A DNA stretch of 8,462 nt, from the NCBI GenBank assembly GCA_022545875.1, contig JAKEIF010000127.1, positions 1 to 8,462 of the forward strand. The letters are read 5' to 3'. The notes beneath the pieces were generated by a model that saw only the letters and a list, made by a program, of their open reading frames with translations, was not told where the DNA came from and made no database searches. The stretch's first letter is position 1. Each line of letters opens with the position of its first letter. This DNA is from Nitrososphaera sp. (GTDB taxonomy: Archaea > Thermoproteota > Nitrososphaeria > Nitrososphaerales > Nitrososphaeraceae). This document shows, piece after piece, positions 1 through 6,000 of the stretch. A program made the translations under genes and the position numbers.

Positions 1-539
1 ACGGAAGGGTTGCTCACCCACCTGAGTCATGGAAGAACATTTACAAGAAAATTAACAAGAAGGAACGGCAGTTGGGTCTTTGCTCTGCGATCGCCGCAAC
101 AGCAAGAAAGGATCTCGTTGAAGCCAGAGGTCACAAGCTGTCAGACAAGACTAAGCTTCCAATCATTCTATCAAATGATGTTGAATCGATTACAAAGACA
201 AAGGATTTGAAAAAAATCCTCGTCGACATTGGGATCGGAGACGATCTTGTGAGGGCTAGTGATACGCGTAAAGTGCGATCCGGAACTGCCCGGCGGAGGG
301 GAAGGGAGGCGCGGGTCGGGACAAGTGCCCTTGTTATCGTGGGAAATAAATCCAAACTGGTTCAGCTATCTGGGTCCATAGCCGGTATTGACGTGAGGCA
401 GGTAAAAGATGTAAGCGTGCTGGACTTGGCACCCGGATCAAAGCCGATAAGGTTGACAATATTCACTCAAAACGCGGTGGATCAAATGAAGGACTTGCAA
501 TCTCCGATGCACAAGGTAATGGAGCTGATCAGCCAGTGA
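1..539 (+). CDS. rpl4: 50S ribosomal protein uL4 (L4), C-terminal part, 5' end outside window
   Basis: uL4 binds 23S rRNA in the large subunit and sends an extended loop into the exit tunnel wall. The reading frame is open from base 3, giving 178 visible residues. It opens with GRVAHPPESWKNIYKKINKKE, followed by the serine/alanine-rich segment LCSAIAATA, a good match to the conserved centre of archaeal L4. The basic stretch TARRRGREAR near visible residue 100 fits rRNA contact. Archaeal L4 is usually about 260 residues, so roughly 80-90 N-terminal residues should lie to the left. The stop TGA overlaps the GTG start of uL23 by four bases, indicating translational coupling. The TTG at 72 and other internal start-like codons are not the true start, because conserved sequence continues upstream to the window edge. 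Confidence 0.95.
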   Translation, partial: GRVAHPPESWKNIYKKINKKERQLGLCSAIAATARKDLVEARGHKLSDKTKLPIILSNDVESITKTKDLKKILVDIGIGDDLVRASDTRKVRSGTARRRGREARVGTSALVIVGNKSKLVQLSGSIAGIDVRQVKDVSVLDLAPGSKPIRLTIFTQNAVDQMKDLQSPMHKVMELISQ

Positions 540-871
540 GCAAAGAAACCGCGGGTCAGCCAAAGCCTGCTCCATCCGCAGAAGCAGAAAAGACAAAGAC
601 AGGCATGACATCCGAAGTAGCGGCATCGCTTATTGTAGCTCCCTACGTGACAGAAAAAACTTTCAACCAGATTGAAAAGGAAAACAAACTAGCTTTTATC
701 GTATCAGAAAAGGCAGGCAAAAAAGAGATTATGGAGGCAATCCGGATTTTATACGAAGCTGAAGTGGACGTAGTCAACACTACTCGGACAATAAGAGGCA
801 AGAAGGCATTTGCTCACTTCAAATCTCCCGAAGGTGCTCGAGAACTTGCTACCAAATTGGGACTGGTGTAG
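536..871 (+). CDS. rpl23: 50S ribosomal protein uL23 (L23) with N-terminal extension
   Basis: uL23 sits at the polypeptide exit tunnel and forms part of the docking site for the signal recognition particle and other nascent-chain factors. The core begins near residue 30 (VAPYVTEKTFNQIEKENK) and ends with DVVNTTRTIRGKKAFAHF and a short C-terminal helix, all typical of archaeal L23. The GTG start overlaps the uL4 stop. It gives 111 residues, about 25 more than the usual archaeal length of 80-88; the extra N-terminus is rich in Lys, Glu, Pro and Ala. An in-frame ATG at 605 would give a normal 88-residue protein, but the site before it is a poor ribosome binding site. I keep the GTG because of the stop-start overlap with a GGAG upstream (about 518-521). 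The family call is certain; the start is not. Confidence 0.93.
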   Translation: MSKETAGQPKPAPSAEAEKTKTGMTSEVAASLIVAPYVTEKTFNQIEKENKLAFIVSEKAGKKEIMEAIRILYEAEVDVVNTTRTIRGKKAFAHFKSPEGARELATKLGLV

Positions 872-931
872 ATTGGCTATTTTCTCGTTAGATTTAAAAG
901 TGGTGCAGAAAGGAAGGAGTGAGTGATATAG
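872..931 (+). promoter_or_regulatory. uL23-uS19 intergenic gap with weak TATA-like element
   Basis: This 60-base spacer is the longest gap within the ribosomal operon. It lies where most archaea carry the uL2 gene, of which no trace is visible. It contains TTTAAA at 893-898, a possible archaeal TATA box that would place a start near 920-925, just ahead of the uS19 ribosome binding site. A secondary internal promoter is possible but rests only on this short AT-rich word and the position. It could equally be leftover spacer from loss of uL2. Confidence 0.3.
919..927 (+). promoter_or_regulatory. ribosome binding site deciding the uS19 TTG start
   Basis: GTGAGTGAT precedes the uS19 TTG, and its last five bases GTGAT can pair with the AUCAC of the archaeal 16S 3' end, four bases before the start. 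AAGGAG at 914-919 is a further purine-rich block. An in-frame TAG at 929-931 lies directly before the TTG, so no start further upstream is possible. The same nine bases occur ahead of uS17. Confidence 0.65.
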
Positions 932-1339
932 TTGGTACGTGAATTCAAGTTCAAAGGTTATACCCCAGAACAGCTTCAGACTTTATCAATTGAAAATCTT
1001 CTTCCGCTTCTTAACTCAAGGCAGCGAAGATCACTGGACAAGCGCGTCAGCACTTACATGAACGATGAAAAGAGAAAGCTAAGGGAAAAAGTAAAGCTGG
1101 CCCGCGAAGGAAAGCTCAAGGGACAGCTTCGCACCCACGTGCGGGACATGATTATTCTTCCAGACATGGTTGGTCTTACCGTCCATGTGCACAACGGCAA
1201 AGAGTTTGCCCAAGTTGTAATAAAGCCAGAAATGATAGGTCACTACCTAGGCGAATATGCTATTACTAACAAGCGCGTTCAACATGGAGCTCCTGGTGTC
1301 GGATCATCTAGGTCCAGTCTCTATGTGCCATTAAAGTGA
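932..1339 (+). CDS. rps19: 30S ribosomal protein uS19 (S19)
   Basis: uS19 is a small-subunit head protein contacting 16S rRNA near the A-site finger and uS13. The 135-residue product has the archaeal form. A helical, highly charged N-terminal part (residues 1-70, starting MVREFKFKGYTPEQLQ) is followed by the conserved core: RTHVRDMIILPDMVGLTVHV at 67-86, then the GHYLGEYAITNKRVQHGAPG region at 103-122. The start must be the TTG, because an in-frame TAG abuts it upstream and the next Met is near residue 43, inside the conserved protein. The gene ends inside the run-up to uL22, five bases before that gene's ATG. It follows uL23 directly, with no uL2 gene between. Confidence 0.96.
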   Translation: MVREFKFKGYTPEQLQTLSIENLLPLLNSRQRRSLDKRVSTYMNDEKRKLREKVKLAREGKLKGQLRTHVRDMIILPDMVGLTVHVHNGKEFAQVVIKPEMIGHYLGEYAITNKRVQHGAPGVGSSRSSLYVPLK

Positions 1340-1340
1340 T
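1336..1340 (+). promoter_or_regulatory. ribosome binding site GTGAT of uL22
   Basis: GTGAT pairs with the 16S 3' tail and sits four bases before the ATG at 1345. The same word and spacing precede uS19, uL24 and, with five bases, uS17. It overlaps the uS19 stop codon. It argues for ATG 1345 rather than treating the GTG at 1336 as the start codon. Confidence 0.55.
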
Positions 1341-1344
1341 TGAT

Positions 1345-1818
1345 ATGCCACAATTTGGTTATTCTTTCCAAAATTACGATAAGACGAAACACGTGCGCGC
1401 ATCGATACGAGAAAAGGACATTTCGCACAAGCATTCAAGGGAAATTGCTCTTGCAGTAAAGGGCAGATCAATCGATAAGGCTAGGGAATTTCTAGAGAAC
1501 GTAATCGCCAGAAAGGAAGCTGTCCCCTATCGTCGCTACAACAATGAAGTCGCACACAGGTCTAACATTCGAGATGGTTTTTCGGCGGGGCGCTTTCCGG
1601 AAAAGGCAGCTGGCGAATTTTTGAAGCTGTTGGACAACTTGGAATCAAACGCGGAATACAAGGGAATGGATCTAGACAGTTTGCGCATTGTAAGCGCAGC
1701 CGTTCACAAGGGGACAAAACTGCAGAGATTCCAGCCGCGCGCTTTTGGAAGGACCAGTCCCAAGTATGATACTTTGGTTCATGTCGAACTAGTTGCACGG
1801 GAGGTACGCGCTGAGTAA
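1345..1818 (+). CDS. rpl22: 50S ribosomal protein uL22 (L22)
   Basis: uL22 binds several 23S rRNA domains and its long beta-hairpin lines the exit tunnel. The predicted protein is 157 residues beginning MPQFGYSFQNYD, which matches the aromatic start of archaeal L22. A helical core follows (ISHKHSREIALAVKGRSIDKA). The basic tip and C-terminal strand (KLQRFQPRAFGRTSPKYDT then VHVELVARE) form the tunnel hairpin. A GTG three codons upstream is in frame, but I chose the ATG because the GTG lies within the GTGAT binding site and the ATG fits the family. The stop TAA shares one base with the uS3 ATG. Confidence 0.95.
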   Translation: MPQFGYSFQNYDKTKHVRASIREKDISHKHSREIALAVKGRSIDKAREFLENVIARKEAVPYRRYNNEVAHRSNIRDGFSAGRFPEKAAGEFLKLLDNLESNAEYKGMDLDSLRIVSAAVHKGTKLQRFQPRAFGRTSPKYDTLVHVELVAREVRAE

Positions 1819-2495
1819 TGAGCGCAGTCAAGAACGTCGTAAAGAACAACTTCCGCAATATGGAACTTAACGAATTTCTCGCGGACGCCCTAAAGGACGC
1901 AGGGTATGGCGGCGTCGAAGTTCAGAAAACACCTGTTGGCGCAAGAATAACCGTTTTCGTCACAAGACCCGGTCTTGTCATAGGTCGCAAGGGAACGGGT
2001 ATCAAAGATCTTATGGCCAGGTTGGAGCAAAAGTTCGGCCTTCAAAACCCGCAAATTTCAGTTCTTGAAGTGATGAATCCGGAACTCAATCCGGACATTA
2101 TGTGCAACAGAATCGCTCAGCTAATCGAAAGAGGTACAGCTTTCAGAAGAGCAGCCATGTGGTCGCTTAACACCATAATGAATTCAGGCGCACTTGGCGT
2201 GGAAGTTACGATTGCAGGAAAACTCCGGACGGAGAGAGCTCATTTTGAGAAGCACACTTTGGGCGTAGTACCCAAGAGCGGCGACATAGCAGGACACATA
2301 GTCAGAATTGGCATCACGCATGTCTTGACAAAGATGGGCCTTATGGGAATTCAACTGCGTATTGCCTCAAAGGCCGCAGTTCCTCAGGAATTTGAAATGA
2401 AGGACGGACAGGTTGTCATTGATCCTAATGCTCCACCAGTGGGAGATCAAGTAGCAGTTCCGGAACAAGGGGTAAAACAAGATGGCCAGAGTTAA
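1818..2495 (+). CDS. rps3: 30S ribosomal protein uS3 (S3)
   Basis: uS3 lies at the mRNA entry channel of the small subunit and helps hold mRNA and unwind structure. The protein is 225 residues. An N-terminal helix (NFRNMELNEFLADALKDAGY) is followed by a type II KH domain, with the RNA-binding GxxG loop visible as GRKG at residues 56-59. The archaeal/eukaryotic C-terminal domain then contains RTERAHFEKHTLGVVPKSGD and GITHVLTKMGLMGIQLRI. The last 35 residues form a Pro/Val/Gln-rich, probably flexible tail. GGGAGGT at 1799-1805 is a good ribosome binding site 12 bases before the ATG. The start shares one base with the uL22 stop, and the 3' end overlaps uL29 by 14 bases. Confidence 0.97.
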   Translation: MSAVKNVVKNNFRNMELNEFLADALKDAGYGGVEVQKTPVGARITVFVTRPGLVIGRKGTGIKDLMARLEQKFGLQNPQISVLEVMNPELNPDIMCNRIAQLIERGTAFRRAAMWSLNTIMNSGALGVEVTIAGKLRTERAHFEKHTLGVVPKSGDIAGHIVRIGITHVLTKMGLMGIQLRIASKAAVPQEFEMKDGQVVIDPNAPPVGDQVAVPEQGVKQDGQS

Positions 2496-2691
2496 GCTCA
2501 AGAACATACGCGAATTAAACGATCAGGACCTTTCCAACAAGCTCTCGGAGCTGAAGGCTGACCTTGCAAAGCTGCAGCTTGAAAAATCGAAGGGTACGTT
2601 GAAGAAACAAACTTCAAACCTGAGATGGCTCAAACGTGATATTGCACGAATGAAGACGATACAGAACGAAAGGAAGCCTGGGCAGAAATGA
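2482..2691 (+). CDS. rpl29: 50S ribosomal protein uL29 (L29)
   Basis: uL29 is a small two-helix protein near the exit tunnel, neighbouring uL23. The 69-residue product has the expected antiparallel coiled form. Helix one runs from NIRELNDQDLSNKLSELKADL, and after the turn helix two carries SNLRWLKRDIARMKTI with the family's basic/hydrophobic spacing. The ATG lies inside the end of uS3 (14-base overlap) with GGGGT at 2469-2473 as a weak binding site, so translation is probably coupled to uS3. The 3' end has an ATGA overlap with the RNase P gene. Confidence 0.93.
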   Translation: MARVKLKNIRELNDQDLSNKLSELKADLAKLQLEKSKGTLKKQTSNLRWLKRDIARMKTIQNERKPGQK

Positions 2692-2963
2692 CTATCACTG
2701 CTCAAAACATTCTGTATCACGAAATAATTGGACTTTACGCAAATATCATTGAATCCTCAGACAGCACAATGCGCGGCCTGGCGGGAAAAATCGTTTCAGA
2801 AACACGAAACACTATCACAGTTGAAAGTAATAGAGGAAGGGCTGTTCAGATCGCAAAGAATGTTGCGACAAAAATTGGCCTCGAACTCGACTCTGGCGTT
2901 TGCTTTATAAGTGGTTCATCTTTGATAGGAAAACCTGAGGATCGTATAGCGCGATTGCATTAG
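2688..2963 (+). CDS. rnp1: RNase P protein component 1 (p29/Pop4 family)
   Basis: Archaeal RNase P protein 1 pairs with the p21 subunit and binds the specificity domain of RNase P RNA, helping 5'-end maturation of pre-tRNA. The 91-residue protein starts with HEIIGLYANI. It carries the Sm-like barrel signature GLAGKIVSETRNTITVE at 31-47 and ends with the family motif GKPEDRI at 81-87. Its length agrees with short archaeal homologues. It overlaps uL29 by four bases (ATGA) and is followed after 13 bases by uS17, the usual archaeal location except that no SUI1/aIF1 gene separates it from uL29. It links tRNA processing to ribosome synthesis in one transcript. Confidence 0.92.
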   Translation: MTITAQNILYHEIIGLYANIIESSDSTMRGLAGKIVSETRNTITVESNRGRAVQIAKNVATKIGLELDSGVCFISGSSLIGKPEDRIARLH

Positions 2964-2971
2964 TGAGTGAT
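2963..2971 (+). promoter_or_regulatory. ribosome binding site deciding the uS17 TTG start
   Basis: GTGAGTGAT is identical to the nine bases ahead of uS19. GTGAT ends five bases before the TTG. A TGA at 2971-2973 is in frame two codons upstream of the TTG, so the start cannot be moved upstream. The first base overlaps the p29 stop codon. Confidence 0.6.
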
Positions 2972-2976
2972 GATAC

Positions 2977-3318
2977 TTGGTAAGAAATATTGGCGTTTCA
3001 GTTGTTTCTCCTCGCAAAACTTGCGATGATGAACTGTGTCCATTCCACGGTACGCTTTCAGTTAGAGGAAAGCTACTGACCGGAATTGTTTCGAGTTCAA
3101 AGGCGAAAAAAATGGTAGTGGTTTCAAGAGAGTACCCTGGTAAAGTGCGAAAATACAAGCGTTTTCAGAGAAGCAGGTCTACTGTGCACGCATATCTTCC
3201 ATCATGCATTGATGTTGGTGAAGGAGAAGAAGTAAGGATTGCGGAATGCAGGCCACTGTCGAAAACAGTATCTTTTGTAGTAGTTGAGGTGAGCAACAAG
3301 GATGGCAGCGGGAACTAA
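2977..3318 (+). CDS. rps17: 30S ribosomal protein uS17 (S17, archaeal/eukaryotic type)
   Basis: uS17 is a primary 16S rRNA-binding protein of the small-subunit body. The 113-residue protein begins MVRNIGVSVVSPRKTC and contains DDELCPFHGTLSVRG (17-31), the segment that distinguishes archaeal/eukaryotic S17. An OB-fold follows, with VRKYKRFQRSRSTVHAY and the C-terminal signature ECRPLSKTVSFVVVE. The TTG start is forced by an in-frame TGA two codons upstream and fits the conserved N-terminus. The 3' end overlaps uL14 by 17 bases. Confidence 0.96.
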   Translation: MVRNIGVSVVSPRKTCDDELCPFHGTLSVRGKLLTGIVSSSKAKKMVVVSREYPGKVRKYKRFQRSRSTVHAYLPSCIDVGEGEEVRIAECRPLSKTVSFVVVEVSNKDGSGN

Positions 3319-3742
3319 ATCAAGAGCAGTTTCAGCCAAAGGTGTCGAGGAATTCCGCCCCTATGTGACGCGCGCGATCCCTGTTACGGCTAACCTTGTT
3401 TGCGCGGATAATACTGGCGCAAAAATACTTCGCGTGGCACAAGTAACAAGGTACAAGGGCAGACATTCAAGACAACCCGCAGCTGCAGTCGGCGACTTTG
3501 TGACTGTAACCGTCAAGAAAGGGCCTGCAGAGCTGAGAAAACAAGTATTCGGTGCAGTGATTGTCAGACAAAAGTACCCGATTAGAAGACTCAATGGCGT
3601 CAGGGTCGTTTTCGAAGATAACGCGGCAGTGCTTGTTACTCCTGAAGGCGAGATCAAGGGTACCGATATCAAAGGTCCAGTAGCATCAGAGGCCGCAGAG
3701 AAATGGCCAAGAATAGCTAACTTGGCGGGAATGATAGTATAG
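3302..3742 (+). CDS. rpl14: 50S ribosomal protein uL14 (L14)
   Basis: uL14 is a beta-barrel protein at the subunit interface, contacting helix 95 of 23S rRNA and the bridge to 16S helix 14. The 146-residue product has the core motifs ADNTGAKILRV, GDFVTVTVKKG and AVIVRQKYPIRRLNGVRVVF, then FEDNAAVLVTPEGEIKGTDI. The C-terminal helix is SEAAEKWPRIANLAGMIV. A short Lys/Ala-rich N-terminal extension of about 15 residues precedes the barrel. GAGGTGA at 3286-3292 is the strongest ribosome binding site in the operon and lies inside the uS17 coding region, nine bases from the ATG, supporting this start. Confidence 0.97.
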   Translation: MAAGTKSRAVSAKGVEEFRPYVTRAIPVTANLVCADNTGAKILRVAQVTRYKGRHSRQPAAAVGDFVTVTVKKGPAELRKQVFGAVIVRQKYPIRRLNGVRVVFEDNAAVLVTPEGEIKGTDIKGPVASEAAEKWPRIANLAGMIV

Positions 3743-3747
3743 GTGAT
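3742..3747 (+). promoter_or_regulatory. ribosome binding site GGTGAT of uL24
   Basis: GGTGAT matches the archaeal 16S tail for six bases and sits four bases from the ATG at 3752. An out-of-frame ATG at 3748-3750 lies between; the spacing and the uL24 family sequence select 3752. Confidence 0.6.
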
Positions 3748-3751
3748 ATGA

Positions 3752-4171
3752 ATGGCAGTAATTAATCCAAAACTAATCCACGTTCCGAAACACCGGCGCG
3801 ATGGGATGGTTTCTGCGTCGTTGTCAGACGTGCTTGTGGAAGCATACAAAAAGAGAACACTCCGCGTGGTAAAGGGCGATTCTGTTAAGGTTATGCGAGG
3901 AGAATACACGGGCGTGGAGGGAAAGGTCGAACATGTGGATACGGAACGCGGCACATTGAATATCGAAGGGGTACAGAGAGAAAAAATCAGAGGGGGCCAA
4001 GTCAAGGTTCCAATCCCTGCATCAAAGGTCATGATAACAAATCTTAACTTGACGGACAAGTACAGATCAAACAAGGTTCAGGGGGACAAGCCCAAAGAAA
4101 AAGCCCCGGCTGAGCCTGAGGAAAAGACAGAATCCAAAAAGTCTAAGGAAAGCAAGGAGGAGAAGAAGTAA
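3752..4171 (+). CDS. rpl24: 50S ribosomal protein uL24 (L24) with charged C-terminal tail
   Basis: uL24 is an assembly-initiating protein of the large subunit near the exit tunnel. The product is 139 residues. The N-terminus (NPKLIHVPKHRRDGMVSASLS) is typical of the archaeal L24/eukaryotic L26 family. A KOW motif at about 42-65 includes GDSVKVMRGEYTGVEGKVEHV. The last 35 residues (105-139) are low-complexity Lys/Glu/Ser/Pro, longer than the core needs and probably disordered. The first in-frame ATG after GGTGAT was chosen. The stop TAA shares one base with the eS4 ATG, and the eS4 binding site lies inside the tail codons. Confidence 0.95.
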   Translation: MAVINPKLIHVPKHRRDGMVSASLSDVLVEAYKKRTLRVVKGDSVKVMRGEYTGVEGKVEHVDTERGTLNIEGVQREKIRGGQVKVPIPASKVMITNLNLTDKYRSNKVQGDKPKEKAPAEPEEKTESKKSKESKEEKK

Positions 4172-4884
4172 TGGCGAAGAAAGGCGGAGATACAAGAGTA
4201 AAGAGACAGCTGGCACCCAAGTTCTGGGACATCAAGCGAAAGCAGAGTCAGTTCGTCGTTCGAGTAAAACCCGGGCCCCACCCGAAGCATAGGGCCTATC
4301 CTCTAGGGATGATTTTGCGCGACGTTCTAAAGGTAACAAGCACAATGCACGAATCGGACAGGGTCTTGACTGCAGGACAAGTGAAGGTCGATGGCGTCGT
4401 ACGCAGAAATCGGAATTTTGCGGTTGGACTAATGGACGTAATCGAACTTTCTTCAGGTCAGACGTTCCGCATGGTTCCAAAGGATTCGATGTTGTTGGCA
4501 GCGATTCCAATAGATGGAACAGAGGGCGCCTCGAAACTTGTGCGAGTTACTAGCAAAGTCACCATCAAGGGGAAAAAGCTCCAGTATGGGTTCCACGATG
4601 GCAAGACATTGATCAGCGAGCAAAATCTGAAAGTTGGAGACACATGTGTGATTGATTTGCCCAAGGTTCAGGTCAGGACTCATATTCCTTTTGAGAAAGG
4701 CACATCGGTACTTATCATCAGTGGCGAGAACGCAGGTCACATTGGCAAAATTGATGACATCCAGGACGGAGTATTCTCGCTACCGAAAAGGGCACTTGTT
4801 TCTTACGAGGACAGATCAGTAGAATTGCCTGTTGAAATGGTAATGGTCGTTGGATCAGATAGGCCTGTTTTAAAGGTGAATTAG
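4171..4884 (+). CDS. rps4e: 30S ribosomal protein eS4 (S4e)
   Basis: eS4 is found in archaea and eukaryotes but not bacteria, so it fixes the domain of life. It binds 16S rRNA in the small-subunit body. The 237-residue protein opens with MAKKGGDTRVKRQLAP and FWDIKRKQSQFVVRVKPGPH. An S4-like RNA-binding domain follows at about 44-93 (ILRDVLKVTSTMHESDRVL through QVKVDGVVRRNRNFAVG). A central domain and a C-terminal KOW segment near 172-194 (GTSVLIISGENAGHIGKIDD) complete it. The size is normal. GGAGG at 4156-4160 lies ten bases before the ATG. It shares one base with uL24 and is followed three bases later by uL5. Confidence 0.97.
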   Translation: MAKKGGDTRVKRQLAPKFWDIKRKQSQFVVRVKPGPHPKHRAYPLGMILRDVLKVTSTMHESDRVLTAGQVKVDGVVRRNRNFAVGLMDVIELSSGQTFRMVPKDSMLLAAIPIDGTEGASKLVRVTSKVTIKGKKLQYGFHDGKTLISEQNLKVGDTCVIDLPKVQVRTHIPFEKGTSVLIISGENAGHIGKIDDIQDGVFSLPKRALVSYEDRSVELPVEMVMVVGSDRPVLKVN

Positions 4885-4887
4885 TGA

Positions 4888-5415
4888 ATGAGCCAAGAAC
4901 AAATTCCGCAAAATTCAATGAAAAGAATCGTCGTCGACAAGGTAGTAATTAACATCGGCGTAGGCAAGTCGGGCGAACCAATCGAAAAGGCCAAAAAGGC
5001 TTTACTCGAGCTCACGGGACAACAGCCCGCAGTCCGCGGAGCAAAAAAGACCGTTAGAGATTTTGGAATTCACAAAGGAGAACCAATTGGAGCCATCGTT
5101 ACGATGCGCAGAGCACCTGCAATCGAATTCCTGAAGCGAATAGTGGCGGCGAAGAAAAATACTTTGAAGGCATCATCATTCGATGGCTTTGGCAACATAT
5201 CCGTAGGAATACACGAGCACATTGACATTCCTGGAACAAAATACAATCCTGATATTGGGATTTTTGGTATGGACGTGAATGTTACTTTAAGCAGACCCGG
5301 TTACAGAATCGCGCGAAAAAGCAGAAAGAGTGCCAAGATAGGAAAAGAGCATAGAATAAACAAAGAAGAGGCAATGGAATTTTTCAGGCAGCAGTATGGA
5401 GCGAAGGTGGAATAA
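4888..5415 (+). CDS. rpl5: 50S ribosomal protein uL5 (L5)
   Basis: uL5 binds 5S rRNA and joins it to the central protuberance. The 175-residue protein has the archaeal sequence: KVVINIGVGKSGEPIEKAKK near the start, ELTGQQPAVRGAKKTVRDFG, then IGAIVTMRR. The conserved FDGFGNISVGIHEHIDIPG and GMDVNVTLSRPGYRIARKSR follow. The start at 4888 is three bases past the eS4 stop, with GGTGA at 4875-4879. An in-frame ATG at residue 11 (4918) would also leave a normal-length protein; I prefer the first because of the binding site and coupling. The stop is immediately followed by the uS14 ATG. Confidence 0.96.
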   Translation: MSQEQIPQNSMKRIVVDKVVINIGVGKSGEPIEKAKKALLELTGQQPAVRGAKKTVRDFGIHKGEPIGAIVTMRRAPAIEFLKRIVAAKKNTLKASSFDGFGNISVGIHEHIDIPGTKYNPDIGIFGMDVNVTLSRPGYRIARKSRKSAKIGKEHRINKEEAMEFFRQQYGAKVE

Positions 5416-5595
5416 ATGCCAAAACCAAGAGAGTACGTAGCCACAGGAAGAAAACAACTGACTCACGGCAGAGGGACGCGCTGGTGCAGAAGGTGCGGTT
5501 CATATAACGGCTTGATAAGGAAGTATAACTTGATGCTGTGCAGACAATGCTTTAGGGAAGTGGCCATTAGCTTGGGATTCTCCAAGTACGAATAA
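5416..5595 (+). CDS. rps14: 30S ribosomal protein uS14, zinc-binding short form
   Basis: uS14 packs against 16S rRNA in the head of the small subunit. I translated this 59-residue gene by hand from the ATG directly after the uL5 stop. It begins [20 protein letters not shown]. It shows two CxxC pairs (C24/C27 in WCRRCG and C42/C45 in LCRQCF) that form the zinc site, and ends [14 protein letters not shown], the family signature. AGGTGG at about 5405-5410, inside the uL5 end, serves as ribosome binding site. Archaeal uS14 proteins are usually 50-57 residues, so the length is right. It fills the expected slot between uL5 and uS8. Confidence 0.96.
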   Translation: MPKPREYVATGRKQLTHGRGTRWCRRCGSYNGLIRKYNLMLCRQCFREVAISLGFSKYE

Positions 5596-5607
5596 GGGGG
5601 AGAATAA

Positions 5608-6000
5608 ATGCCAGCACTTAACGTTATTTCAAACCTGTTTACCACGATATACAACAACGAGGCTAGAAGGAAAAGGGAATGTACCGTCCTCCCCGCGTCA
5701 AAGTTTGCAAGCGAGGTCCTCAGGGTGATGCAGAAGCATAGATACATTGGAGAATTCGAACAGGTTGATGACAGCAGAGCAGGGAAGTTCAGAATCCAGC
5801 TGTTGGCAAGAATCAACAAGTGTGGCATCATCACGCCACGATTTTCGGTAAGAAAAGACAAGTACTTTGACTGGGAAAGACAGTTCTTGCCTGCCTACAG
5901 CATGGGCATTTTGTTAGTTTCGACGAGCCAGGGGATAATGTCACATCATGACGCTCAGGCGCAGAATCTTGGAGGAGTTCTAGTTGGCTACGTCTACTGA
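5608..6000 (+). CDS. rps8: 30S ribosomal protein uS8 (S8)
   Basis: uS8 binds the central domain of 16S rRNA early in assembly. The 130-residue protein matches the archaeal S8/eukaryotic S15A family: ALNVISNLFTTIYNNEARRK, then the KFASEVLRVMQKHRYIGEFE helix-strand, KCGIITPRFSVRKDKYFDWE, and LLVSTSQGIMSHHDAQAQNL near the C-terminus. The last part is the conserved STSxGxMSHxxA RNA-binding loop. GGGGGAG at 5596-5602, right after the uS14 stop, gives a clear start at the ATG six bases on. The 3' end overlaps uL6 by 17 bases. Confidence 0.97.
   Translation: MPALNVISNLFTTIYNNEARRKRECTVLPASKFASEVLRVMQKHRYIGEFEQVDDSRAGKFRIQLLARINKCGIITPRFSVRKDKYFDWERQFLPAYSMGILLVSTSQGIMSHHDAQAQNLGGVLVGYVY
5971..5977 (+). 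promoter_or_regulatory. ribosome binding site GGAGGAG of uL6
   Basis: GGAGGAG inside the end of uS8 lies six bases before the TTG at 5984. Its quality supports a TTG start over the in-frame ATG at 6011. Confidence 0.65.

Noticed and set aside
10..210. Plus-strand frame overlapping uL4 in another phase
   Set aside because: uL4 family sequence is continuous from base 3, so this frame is a shadow.
3361..4074. 237-codon open frame on the minus strand across uL14 and uL24
   Set aside because: It is fully antisense to two clearly conserved ribosomal genes, its protein is low-complexity Ser/Thr/Leu-rich, and no ribosome binding site or family match is visible.
4123..4170. AAG/GAA-rich repeat tract as a possible microsatellite or programmed frameshift site
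   Set aside because: The reading frame continues cleanly to a stop overlapping eS4. The repeat is explained by the Lys/Glu tail, and no second frame continues the protein.
5463..5861. 132-codon open frame on the minus strand across uS14 and uS8
   Set aside because: It is antisense to two well-supported ribosomal genes, and its composition follows from their codons.
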